From Pinus tabuliformis (lineage: Eukaryota > Streptophyta > Pinopsida > Pinales > Pinaceae): a stretch of DNA of 64,000 bases. The notes beneath the pieces are model-generated. The model worked only from the letters and a program-made list of their open reading frames with translations. It had not been told where the DNA came from and made no database searches. The stretch is taken from positions 915,832,979 through 915,896,978 of the forward strand of contig CM062815.1 of the NCBI GenBank assembly GCA_031772625.1. Reading direction: 5' to 3'. The translations under genes and the position numbers were made by a program. Below, in pieces: positions 32,973 through 44,100 of the stretch; the first letter of the stretch is position 1, and each line of letters starts with the position of its first letter.

Positions 32973-35900
32973 TTACCGTGGCAAAATCTGAAGCATGAAC
33001 TGCCACCAATCCTCCTTAGGCATTTGATGCCTGCGTATTTTTATCAATGTTTCCTCTGCCTCTGTATGTTTGTAAAGATTGGGAGGGGTCTCAAACAGGT
33101 GATTCACCTCATTCTCAATGTAGAACATGCCTTCAAGTTTTTCATATAAACTTTGTCCTGTAGGAGGCCCTGCTGGTTCAGATGTACTGCCAGATGCAAT
33201 AATCTGATTTTCAATAGTGGTTGCCATTCTATTGGCCATTTGATCTAGGGAGATCAGCTTTCCTGCACCACTTAGCAAGCTGGGCAGGCCTTTTGCTTGC
33301 AGCACTCCCATTTTGGCCTTGTATTCCTCCACATCTGCTTGCATTTCAAAAAATTTCCTCTCTACTGTTTGTATATAGTTTCTTAGAGTTAGTGCTTTTT
33401 TGGCAGAGAGGACAGCTTCTGTTCTGTTGGGAATGCCTATGGCTGCTAATTCTTCCCTTTCCTGTCTATTCAGGAAGTCTATCATCCTGTTGGCCTGTTC
33501 TGTTTTGTTACCTAGTACTGTCTTAGCCTTCTGAATTTCTGCTTGTGCTTGGCCCATCAAATCCATCTGCTCATGTATTATTTTTATTGACCTCCACTGT
33601 TGTTTGATGGATTGCCAATTTTAGCCCATAGGATTCTCTTTATGTCAGCCATAGCTGTCTCTAGATTCAACTCCTTTTATAAGGCCTTTATCTTGTCTCT
33701 TTGGGCCTTTATTTCTCTGCCCTGTTCTGCTACCGTCATTTTGGAGTTGGTATACTTGGAGTCCAGTTCTGCCAATTTTTCCTTGGCCTTCTTTATTTCG
33801 TCTGCTTGGAGCTCCATTGCTTTGACGACCTTGGTCAATTCTTCTACACTTGGACTAGCATCTGGGGCTGCTGCTGTTCCTGCTGCTTCTGCTGTAGGGG
33901 GCACTGCTGCCCCTGAAGTTGCTGCTGTAGTTGATGTAGTTGGAGGAGCTTGGGAAGTGGAATCTGCTTGTTTTTCCTGTAATATTCCTTCCAGCACTTT
34001 CTCCAGTTCCCTAATCCTTTGGTCTTGCTGCATTAGGAGGTATAGCTGGTCCTCAGCCCGTTTTTGCTTTCGGAGTTCTGCTGTTTGAGGGTGCTCTGTG
34101 GGCTGCAGCTTCAACCTCTTCTTCAATGCGTTCAAGTCATCATCTTTTTTCTTCATGAGGGCCTTTACACCCGTTGGATCACTAGGATCATGTCCTAGAT
34201 CGATGATGATCTCCTCCAGGGACTTTATTCTGTTGTCTTTGGCTTGGGATGACAATCTCTCAAAATCCAGCTGGGTGTTGGTGTTTTTTAGGGACTCCTT
34301 CAGCTCATGGGCCAAGGTGGCCTTCTCTATTAGGGTCGTATAGACCATCTCTCCAGTTTGCCTGTGGAGTTCAATCTGGTCCATGGGATGTATATCCCTG
34401 GCTAGGACCTCCACCCTTGTCTTTATGAAATCTGCAGGTGTCTTAGGCTCCGACCCCATTGGCTTGAAGTGGCTCAGGAGTAGTCTCTCCTCCTGAATGT
34501 CATATACCGACAATAGTCTCTCTTGTTGGGCTGGTGTTGCATCTACGAATTGCTTGTAGACCTCGGCCCTTAGCAGCTCATTCTGAGCTTTTATCTGTTT
34601 GAAAGAAGCCTTGGTGCTTTTGGGCTTCTTGGTCAGCTGGGAAGAGGAGGACACCTCTAAGCCATGTTGTAAAGTTTGCTCCTGCTGAAAGGAGCTTGTA
34701 CCTGTGTGTTGACTGCCCTCCTTGTCTTTTCTTTCACTATCCAAGACATCATCAGTAATGTCTTCCACCTCTGGGGAGTCTGCTCTTTGCCTTTTGGCTT
34801 CTGGCTGGTGGGAGGATCCACTGAGAGGAGTGGACTCTTCTCTTTGTCTTTTAGTTCCCCTTTCCTCATGTGCTGGGGTCTGTAAGATTGGGGCAGTTAC
34901 TGGCTCTTTTTGTGGAGGTGGAATTTGCAGTGTTGGAGCTGCTGGTAGCTGAGTCTGTGGAGGGACATTTTGCCCTTGTTGTTGTTCTTGTTGCTGCCCT
35001 GTTTGCTGCTCTGTTTGCTGCTCTGCTTCAGGGGCAGGCTTTTCTTTTGTTACCTCCTCTTCTATACCCATTATACCCTTGCCTTTATCTAACACTGGTG
35101 CTGATGTAGAAGGTCCCTGTGGTGCAGTCTTTGTAGCCGAGGTCCCTTCTCCTATTGCATAAGGCGGTCTGAAAGGTACCTGCTGCACATAGTCTAGGTC
35201 AATAGTCTTTTCCAGCTCCCTCCTACTCTTTAGCATTCTCTCTTCCTCAGTTAGATTTTCAACTAGAGTGTCCATCTGCCATTCTTGCAGGTTGGCATAT
35301 TTTTCAATGTGAGGGTACTGGCAATGTTTAATGCCTATCATCCTATACTTGTTTCTTCTATCAGTGATGAAACCTTGAGGGTCATAATGGACCCACCGAA
35401 AACTATAGGATAACTTGTATTTATCCTTGAGGATTAGGTCTGCCTCTTCCCACCCTTCTTTTTTGTTCATGATGAAGGGGCCCAACTCGTGTTTGAACTT
35501 GAGGTGGGCCTTCTTTTTGGCGATGTGGAAATGGGTGAGGTCTGACTGAATCAACTGCCTATAATATTCCAAGGCAAATAACCTCATCAGTACATATTTT
35601 GGGAGCCTGTATGGACAGAGCTCACAGCCATAAATCCTAATGATAGTATGTTTCTCATATAGGTAACAGTCACCTATTTTATATTTTCTAGAAAGCTACA
35701 GAGCTTTCTTTATCTCATTTGATACCCTGGGAGGAGGGGACTTCATTAACAGGCAAGAGACTGGGTATACAAATTGGTCAACAAATTCACAGTAAGTATA
35801 GGGTGAGTTTGTGACCTTATGAAAGACAGAGGTCCAGAAGATAACAGATCTTCTTTCCCCTTTCTAATCCAGCATTCTAATGTAGCATGGGAAGGCTTCA

Positions 35901-36652
35901 GAGTGGTAGTACATGAATAGGTGGTAAATATAGGCTGAGTACCTAAAGACCCCCTGCCTGTCCACCTTGCTTAGCTGATCATGAATCTTATTGGCAATGA
36001 ATTTAGCAAAGTTATATTTCCTGGCAGGGGGTTGGCGTGGGCTATATACAGATAGCAATACCAGCATTGTTTTGTCTACATGCTCACTATTTTTGTATCC
36101 CAGCACATAGGCAATCATGTCCAGTAAAAGCCTGCCTATATCATTGAAATGGATACCCAGGTAGGGAGGTGGCTCTGTAGGCTGGCACTCAGGTCTCATG
36201 AAATCTCTGGTGACCTTTTGAATCTCCTCACTGGTCATCTTTTCACCAGTCTCTATCAAATAGCTCAAGGAAAACGGGATTAGCAATTCTGTCTGATCAA
36301 AATGTAACATCTTGTTGATAGACTCAGCATTAATGTAGAAAAGGATTCTTCCAGATGGAGTGCTAACAGTTCTGTGCTGCCCATTATAGTTTTCAGCACA
36401 TAGGTGAATGATCTCAGGGAAGACATTTACAGCTGGGAGACAATAATATGGTAGGTTTGACTCCCATATCCCATGTGTGCCATGACCATCTTTATAGTCC
36501 TCTCTCAACTGACTGAAAGTTTGCAAGAAGTCCCTGTTGCCCTCAAAGTCTTCAATAAGACAGTCTTTGTCAACTAATGGCAAGGCCTCCAGCTCTCTAC
36601 TTGTTGGATTCAATGGAGCTACATTGAAGGATGAGGATGCAGAAGCAGCCAT
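32973..36652 (-). pseudogene. LTR-encoded ORF, 3' LTR copy (about 1226 codons, broken)
   Basis: ATG at 36652. A globular N-terminal part of about 460 residues (SRELEALPLVDKDCLIEDF...; ESNLPYYCLPAVNVFPEIIHL; LGYKNSEHVDKTMLVLLSVY) contains no motif I recognise. A Gln/Pro-rich linker follows, with two basic clusters KRQR and AKRQR about 20 residues apart near 34850-34785 (bipartite nuclear-localisation form) and an acidic stretch. The rest is coiled coil (KEKLAELDSKYTNSK, REIKAQRDKIKAL) ending LQILPR at 32973. Lesions in this copy: TAG at 35864 (CAG in the other LTR), TAG at 35696-35698 (shared by both LTRs), TAA at 33677 (GAA in the other) and a 1-base deletion near 33617. Function unknown; no RT, INT, protease or transmembrane segment is visible, so it is not an obvious envelope. 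Confidence 0.85.
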
Positions 36653-37284
36653 TGTAGAACTTGATTTGAAAATAAGGTGATGGCAATTGTTAGACCAAGT
36701 CTGAAGTGTTTTTCTCAGTGAAAATGCAAGCTGGTCTGTGCAGTTTGCTACAACCTCTTAGGGACGTGAACTGCCAAGGGTAAGTTTCAGAGGTAATGAG
36801 GTTTCTTTTGGTAAGAATGCAGCTGGCCTGTACTCGGAAAAAGGGAACAATGCCGAGCCCCTTGAGGACAATTTTATGGTTTCTGCCCATGGAATGACCG
36901 CTCTAATGTCGAATTTTAGTTTAGGGGTGGTGCAGGTTGTTTGGGCTTACTTTAGGTAACAAGCAGAGTTGAATTTAGGATTTTTACCAGTCTTTTAATG
37001 GTGAATTTACAGAGAATTGGAATGCATGGGCAAAAGTGGGGAAAACTGGTGAAATACCTGGAACACTAGCTTGGAAGCCTGCGAGCCGGGCTGTGGAGGC
37101 TTAATGCCGTCGAATTCTGGACTTGTAGCGGTCGAAATGTCGAATTTGATGGCTGGGGACAAATTTCGCAGCAGCTGGTTGACAACGGCTACTTCTTTTG
37201 CGCGTGAAAATGACCGAAAATGGCTCATTTGGTCGTTTATAACGTTAAATTTGGAAAAAGTATGCATTTGGCGCTTTCCGCCGA

Positions 37285-37303
37285 TGACGTCAGCATGACG
37301 TCA
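37285..37303 (-). promoter_or_regulatory. Paired TGACGTCA boxes (3' LTR)
   Basis: Two palindromic TGACGTCA boxes, 11 bp apart, in the GC-rich zone upstream of the LTR ORF. The 5' LTR has only one. TGACG and TGACGTCA are binding sites for plant bZIP factors of the TGA/C-box type; more TGACG cores lie nearby (CTGACGTAG, TTGCGTCATC). Confidence 0.55.
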
Positions 37304-37824
37304 TGGCAGGGCCCGGGTACGGAGGTGACGTGGCTGCTGAGGTGTGAGCCGGGTGGCAGGACATGGTGGCGAATGAATAAGGTGGCAGGAGTACGTGGAG
37401 GATCACATGGCGTAGGGGTGTGCGAAAAGGTGCTACGTCAAGATGACGCAACGCTGACATAAGGGATAGCGGTATCGGAATAGTGGTAAGCGGGTTCCCC
37501 GCACCGCCTTTGCTGGTGAGTGGTATTGGGGAGGGGGGCTCCGAACAACCCCGGCGTTTGACACGCGTCCATGGTACGGAGCGGGAAACCACTTTCGCCG
37601 GACGCTAAAGGTCGGCAGGTCGGGGGACGAAAATGACCACCCACCGTTAGATCTGGGCGGCGGAGATCGGACGGCTGGCGGGTCCTCGACGGATCGTGCA
37701 GGTTGGGGGGGGGGCCGCCGGCCCATTATAATATTCAATTTAATATTTCGGGTGGAAAACTATAGGAAAGGGGGTTTTTCATAGGTTTTGGGGATTTTTC
37801 GGGTTTTCAAGGGTTTGTCAAGGG

Positions 37825-37832
37825 TTTTTATA
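37825..37832 (-). promoter_or_regulatory. TATA box of 3' LTR
   Basis: Minus-strand TATAAAAA in CTTATAAAAACCC. It lies about 1.0 kb into the LTR and about 1.17 kb before the LTR ORF start. A second TATAAA is about 20 bp upstream. Confidence 0.5.
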
Positions 37833-38853
37833 AGAAAAAAGGGGTTTATAGGGGTGATTTTAGCAAGGAAGAAGAAGGGGTTTTTGTGTTTTTGAGCAAA
37901 GGGACGGTGAGGGCTGAGGGAAGAGGTTGCTGCTCATAACCAGAGGTTAGATCAGCTCCAAGGTAGGGTTGACCACAGTCCCAGATGGACTAAAGTCTCC
38001 CTTGACCATTTATTTGGCTATAGTGCCAAGAGGAGGATATGTACATAGTGCTGGGATTTATACACCTTAGTGTTATTTATAGTAGGGAAAGGGGGACATA
38101 GGGGATTTAGATAGTAGAGTTAGTGGTTAAGATGTATGAGAGGGTAAATGAAGGGGAAACCACTAAGTTTATTTGAAATTTACTTAGTTTAGGGAGTAGA
38201 TCAAAATGAAAAGAATTTTAGACAGGAAATGTGGCTTTTAAATAAACAAGAACCAACATAAAACCTTAGAAATTTCTCATCAATCTCCATGGATGAAGGG
38301 ATGTCAGTAATAAGAGTGGAAGGGGAATTTGGGTAATTAGACATGCTCCTTTGCCTTGCTTTTCTTATTTAACCAGCAAGATTCAATCTGTAATGAATAC
38401 CACTTCTGCAACCCCATCTACTTACCCAGCTACTTTGCCTAGCATTTTTTATTTCTTCTTGGAGGGTGCACTTGGACTTGCAGACCCTTACTTGCCTTTT
38501 CTTTTATTTGGCTTTTTCTTTTGTTTTTTCTATCTACTTCTACCCTTATTTCTTCCAAGGTCCCAGATTAAGCTGTTGGGAGCCTTTTCTTCTCTACCTG
38601 AACTACTTGTCTGCCAAGTTTAAACAGTTTGGACAGACTTCCTTCTCGAATCTACAACTGCAAATTTAAACCAAGGAATGATCCAGATTAGACTGTTGGA
38701 CCATCCATTCAAAATTTTAAGTCCATACCAAGCTATAAACACAGATTGGATTCTCTTGGAAATATGTGATCTTTGAATCATCAAAGCAGAGCATATTTGG
38801 ACCTTTCATAGCCAATCATGAAATATGAAACCTATTGGTATAGGTAGCTAACA

Positions 38854-39110
38854 GTGGCTCCACATGGGGATGGTGTTTCATTTGAAAGACCAAGAACAAC
38901 AGGTCAGATTGCCTTGCTCCTTGACTGCTCTTTCCAATCTTGAAGTTTGCTGCTTTGAAGTGCCAAAATTGTGTGCTTCTCTTCTTGCTAGACCTTTGAT
39001 TCTATTTACCTTTTGCTGACAGTCAATAAACTAGGAAAACTTCATTTTTACAATCTAAACAGAAAATAATATATACATCTGCATATATACAAGGGAACCT
39101 CCGGCTATAC
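38854..39110 (-). other. Tat 3' untranslated region
   Basis: 257 bp between the pol stop and the 3' LTR. The bases next to the LTR (minus strand ATGTGGAGCCAC) do not form a clean polypurine tract; the nearest purine run, GTGGAG, is short. Confidence 0.6.
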
Positions 39111-40028
39111 TCATGGGTAATAGTCAAAATAATGCTTCAGCATCCTGCCATTCACAGGACCTTCATCCAAGTCAGTTTCATTGAGACTTTTTAGGAAGTA
39201 AGTGTTGTTACCTTGCACTGCTTGGACAGCAAATGGTCCTCTCCATAAGGAATCAAATTTTCCATGCTTTCCTTTGTCTTCTCTTCTTGCATCCCACTTG
39301 AGGACTTTGTCTCCCACACTAAAATCTTTTGCCTTAGTTCTGCGGTCAAAATCCTTCTTTAGCTTTTCTTGTAACACTTGAACTCTGCTGAAAACTTGAT
39401 CTCTGGTTTGCTGCAGACATATGATTTGATTGATTCTTCTTTGCATATAATTTGGTTCAGCTTGGCTTTCTTGAAGAAGCTTCATAACAGGCACTCCTAG
39501 TGATGAGGGGAATTTGGCCTCTAATCCATAAACCAACTCATATGGGCTGGTCCCAATTGATCTTTTATTTGTTAGTCTATCTGCCCATAGGGCATTCACA
39601 AGCTTCTTATGCCAATTCTTTTTGTTCTCTTCAAGTACTTTTTTTATGATATTTACCAGACTTTTATTTGATGACTCAGCAAGGCCATTTCCTTGGGGAT
39701 AGTATGTAGTGGAATGGCCCAAGGTGATGTGAAATTTATGGCAGAAGTTCACCATTTTCTTGGATCTGAAAGAAGCAGCATTGTCTGTTATTATTTTGTC
39801 AGGACAGCCAAATCTAGCCAATATGTTGTTCTCCAAGAACTGAATAATTATTGAATCATTTGCTTGTCTGCATGGGACAGCTTCAATCCACTTTGTAAAG
39901 TAGTCTGTGGTTGTTAAGATCCATATGTGTTGGCCTGAAGATGAGGGATGAATTTCCCCAATGAAGTCCAATCCCCATTGTTGAAAAGGTCTCTCTATTG
40001 CAATAGGTCTTAAAGGAAGTGGCAGCAA
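39111..40028 (-). pseudogene. Tat integrase
   Basis: Frame continues from the preceding TAG with LLPLPLRPIAIERPFQQWGLDF. The DDE core is complete: D in QWGLDFIGE, D in IITDNAASF, E in NGLAESSNK. The C-terminal GPY/F-type module reads WRGPFAVQ near 39230, and the protein ends HYFDYYP with a stop at 39111. No chromodomain is present, unlike chromoviruses, as expected for Tat. It is the last third of a polyprotein broken only by a TAG at 40029-40031. Confidence 0.9.
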
Positions 40029-41195
40029 CTATCTCTTTCCCTCAAACACTTGACATTTATGACATGAGGTGATGAATTTCTTGACATTAGAGAACATGGT
40101 GGGCCAGTAATATCCAGCCCTTAGTATCTTGTCCACAGTGGAATTCCAGTACAAGTGCCCACCACAGTCCCCTGCATGAAATTCTTTTATGATATTGTCA
40201 GTTTCATTTTCAATTAAACAGTGCAGCAATATACCTTCATGGTTTTTCCAGAGCAGATTGCCATCCATGACACAAAATCTTGAGGTTTTCATTTTTAAGA
40301 ATCTACACTTAGTTCTGGACAGTCCTGGGGGAGCACACAGGTTTTGTAACACATAACAGATATCAGAATACCAGGGGGATTGTTCAAAGGCTACATTGAT
40401 CTTTGGAGTCGCCAGCTCCGGTTCACTGTCCAGCTGATTGATGTCTAAGGCTTGGAAATTTGTTTCTGTCATTAATTTAGCCAATCCTTGCCCTTTTATT
40501 AGTTTTGTAGGTTTTATCTCAATGTCAAATTCTAAGATGTTGGCAATCCATTTTCCTATTCTGCCCTCTAAATTCTCTTGGGTGAGAATGTCTTTGACAA
40601 TAGGACTTGGCACATATGCTATAACATGGGAATAAAGGATATAAATCCTAAATTCTTTAATGTCTTTGACTAAAGCATAAGCTTGCTTTTCCATGATTTG
40701 ATACTTTAAAGGTGCATCTCTAAGAGCTTTGCTAAAGAAAGCAATTGGCTTCTCATTTCCTTGGTCATCTTTTTGCAATAAAACAACAGCAATAGTATGC
40801 TGGGAGGCAAAAGAGAAAATGATAAATTCTCTGTCAAACTGAGGATTGGTCAACACTGGGGTTTGGGTAAGGGCCAATTTTATACTTTCAAAGGCTTGAT
40901 TGGCTTCAACAGTCCATTTGACTTTTGAATCTTTCTTTAGCATGTTATTTAATAATCTGATTAGTTCTGCTAAGTTTGGGATAAACCTTCTCAAGAAATT
41001 GATTTTTCCCAAGAATCCTTGCAACTCTTTGACATTTCTTGGGTGGGGCATTTGTAGGATAGCCTGTATCCTATCCGGGTCAATTCTAATGCCATCTTTA
41101 GAAATGATGTGGCCCAATAGCTTACCTTCCTCTAAACCAAACAGGGATTTCTTGGGATTCAAGGAAATTCCATATTTTCTGCATTTTAGGAAGAT
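40029..41195 (-). pseudogene. Tat RT end, RNase H/connection, integrase zinc finger
   Basis: In frame with the upstream ORF after the TAG at 41196-41198. Contents: NPKKSLFGLEEGKLLGHIIS, GFLGKINFLRRFIPN (RT thumb), then RNase H-like FIIFSFASQHTIAVVLLQK, PIAFFSKALRDAPLKY and EKQAYALVK. The first catalytic Asp of Ty3 RNase H (TDAS form) is absent: the site reads FSFAS. This matches the idea of a degenerate 'tether' RNase H. Integrase HHCC follows: HAGDCGGHLYW...CHKCQVF. It ends in TAG at 40029-40031 directly before the integrase core. Confidence 0.9.
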
Positions 41196-44100
41196 CTATC
41201 TCAGATGTTTTATATGTTCTTGGTCTGATTTTGAGAAAGGTGTAAGGTCATCTAGGTAAATGACTAAAAAGTCATGAATCTCCTTTGCAAAAGCAATGTC
41301 CATTGCTCTTTGAAAAGTCGCCCCTGCATTTTTTAATCCAAAAGGCATCTTTACATATTTGAAAGTTCCCCATGGGGTTGTAAATGCTGTTTTGTCCTGA
41401 TCATCAGGGTGAACTAAGATCTGGTTGAAACCTGAGAATCCATCAAGTAGAGAAATTCTAGAAGCCCCCACTACTCTCTGCAAAATGTGATCCATCTTGG
41501 GTAAGGGGTAATTGTCTTTGAGGGATACTTGGTTCAGATTCCTCAAATCCACACACAGCCTAATTTCACCAGGCTTCTTTCTTGTAGGGACTAGGTTGGA
41601 GATCCATTCAGAGAATCTGATTGGTGCTATGATGCCTGCCTTGAACATTTTTTGTACCTCTTGTTCCATTGCTGGGAGAAGCATAGGATTGATTCTCCTC
41701 AGTTTTTGTTTAAAGGGCTTTTGATCAGGTTTGAGAGGGATAGTGTGCTGGATTACAGAGGTGTCATAGGACTTTAGGTCCTCATAGCTCCATGCAAAAA
41801 CATCCTGGAACTCTTTGAAGAGGTCAATGTATTTTGGCTTTTGGTCAGGAGGTAAGGAAGCGGATAATTTAATTATCTTGGGCTTGTCACTTGTACCTAT
41901 GTTGCACTCTTCAATGGTTGCATTTAAGGGCTGCATTTTTGGTTTTCTAGGGATGTCATTTGAGTCAAAGATGTCTTCTAGTGGAGTTAGGCCCGTTGGG
42001 AGAAAATTGTCTTTCAGCTCTATGATTTCAGTTTCAACATTGGCCACCTCTTCATAGTTAATTTGTTGAATTTGCTGAATGTTTTCCTTGTTGAAAATGG
42101 TTGGATTCAGCATTAGTTTTACAGTTCTAGGTGATATTGGGTGAGTAATCTGTTGGAACTGTATTTGTGATGGACTTGCTCCATCAAGTATTTGTGATTG
42201 ACTTGCTGTATCAAGTATTTGTGATTGACTTGCTCTATCAATGTCAATATTTAATCCTGCAAATTCTTGTTGTAGAGTTAGAAAATGATTTATTTGCTTG
42301 TCATCCTCAAATACTTGCCAATCATTAACATTGTTTGGAATGGAGGGTCTGTGTTTTACTTCAGCCGTAAAACAGTGATAGGGCTCAAAAGGCAGCCTGC
42401 AGGTACTTGCAAAGGTGGCTAAACTATGGGCATGTAGATTGTGGGTTCTAGGAATTTTAGTGATTTGAAATTCAGAGAAAAAGTTTAGTACTTCAGCAAC
42501 AGCAGACCTATAAGTCCTTAGTCTTTTGTCATTGGTGACAAAGTTTCCCTTCACTTGTTGAATAACCAAATCTGAATCACCCATGATTGAAACCCTGGCA
42601 GCTTGCAAGAACTTTACTAACTTGAGGCCTAGTAAAAGAGCTTCATATTCTGCCATGTTGTTAGTACATCTGAAATTCAATCTATAGGCTCTGCCTTCTG
42701 CATGACTATTTTCGTTATTGTGTACCCAAACTCCAGCTCCAGCCCCTAATTTGTTGACTGAGCCATCAAATTCAAGGAACCATAGAATATCCTGTTGGGA
42801 AGGAGATTTGATTATCTGTTCATGGGCTGGCAATGTGAGTAGAAGTTGTGGTTTTTTCTCTAGCTTGTCTTCTAGGACAGTCTCATCGTTTAATTGGATG
42901 TTCTTGGTAACTAGGGCAGCAGCAACATCTAGTGTTTGATTGACTGTTGTTTCATGGGTGGTGATACTTTCATTTGAGTCTTTCTCTTGTATGAATATCT
43001 TGGTTTCAACCTCACCCTTTGAGGAAGTTGTGGTGTCATTGAAGAGAATGTATGAGTCTATGTCTGAATGGACAGCATATATAGGAAAGTTTTGAGGCTT
43101 TTCTTCACTGCTGACCATGTATTTCATAAGTGTTTCTCTGTACAGTCTTTTTGGTTGCCCAAAAACAGAGATGGTGGCATATGACATGTCTAATTGTAGG
43201 GAACCTTGGAGTTTAGCTCCCCATGATCTTGATAACAACATCCCATACTTAGGTGGGATATCAGCAACTACCACATCCATTAGGATTGTCTTGTTTGGGT
43301 ATTGAACCAGAGACACACATAAGTCTTTTATGAGACCTAGACACTTGACTTGGCTGGAGTCAAAGGAAAACAGGTCCTTGTATGGTCTTATTATGTCTAA
43401 ATTCAATCTCTCCATGACTGCTTTTGGCATGAGATTGTGAGAGGCACCTGAGTCAAACATTGCATTATGTAATATTTTATCATGAATATGTAAACTGACA
43501 TAAAAAGGTAGTATCCCTGTGACTATTGTTTTTCCGTCCACTTCTGGGCCGAACAGTAATTCTGGAGTGTCATCTAGCACATTGACATCATCTTTGTTGC
43601 TAGTGAGTTGAAGGGACCTTTTGATCTGTAGTTTATAGATGTGATGCTTGGCTAGTTCCAAGAGAGGAATAGCTATCTTTATTTTGCCAATTTCTGTTTC
43701 TAAGTCAAAGGGTTTTTCAGATTGGGCCTTGGGGTTGTAGGTGACAGTCCTTTCCTTGTTCACTAAATCTCCTTCTTGATTTTTATCTTGACTTTGGGAC
43801 TTATCCTTTTTACTCATCTCTTGAGGAGTAACATTTAAATTAGGATGAGAAGATGAAGTGGCCAGAGGCTGCTGTCTTAAGGACAGTGGTTTAGTGATCT
43901 CTTCAACAATCACTTCTTCTGTAGGTGAATTTATTTTGTCATTAGGTTCTGTGACTATGACCATTTCAGGCTGCTGATTATCCTTTATCTTTTCAGGCTG
44001 GTTTACATTCACAGTTCTGCTCCTCAGCTTGTATTGTTTATGGACTTCATAAACAACAGTGTCATAGCCTTGTTTGAAGTCAAAGGATTCCCCTGATTTA

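Larger units (their letters stand above)
31822..38853 (-). repeat. 3' LTR of Tat element, 7032 bp
   Basis: Same content as the 5' LTR, plus two insert differences: 39 bp near 32293-32331 (lost from the other LTR between AATTAAC repeats) and a second TGACGTCA unit (11 bp) at 37285-37303. It lacks an 11-bp unit present in the other LTR near 45950. Contains the ORF at 32973-36652, a GC-rich promoter-like zone at 37070-37730 and a TATA box at 37825-37832. Confidence 0.95.

Noticed and set aside
33221-35109. Several plus-strand open frames of 70-160 codons inside the Tat LTR ORF (and their copies at 47025-48914)
   Set aside because: They lie antisense to the long minus-strand ORF, are Leu/Ser/Cys-rich as expected from its complement, and have no family resemblance.
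32774-36652. LTR ORF as a retroviral-type envelope gene
   Set aside because: No signal peptide, transmembrane segment or furin-like site is seen, and it lies within the LTR, not between pol and LTR.
37290-37738. Pro/Ser-rich minus-strand frames in the GC-rich part of the LTR (also 51042-51386)
   Set aside because: They overlap in different frames, match promoter-like GC-rich sequence and show no domain. Presence in both LTRs only reflects LTR duplication.
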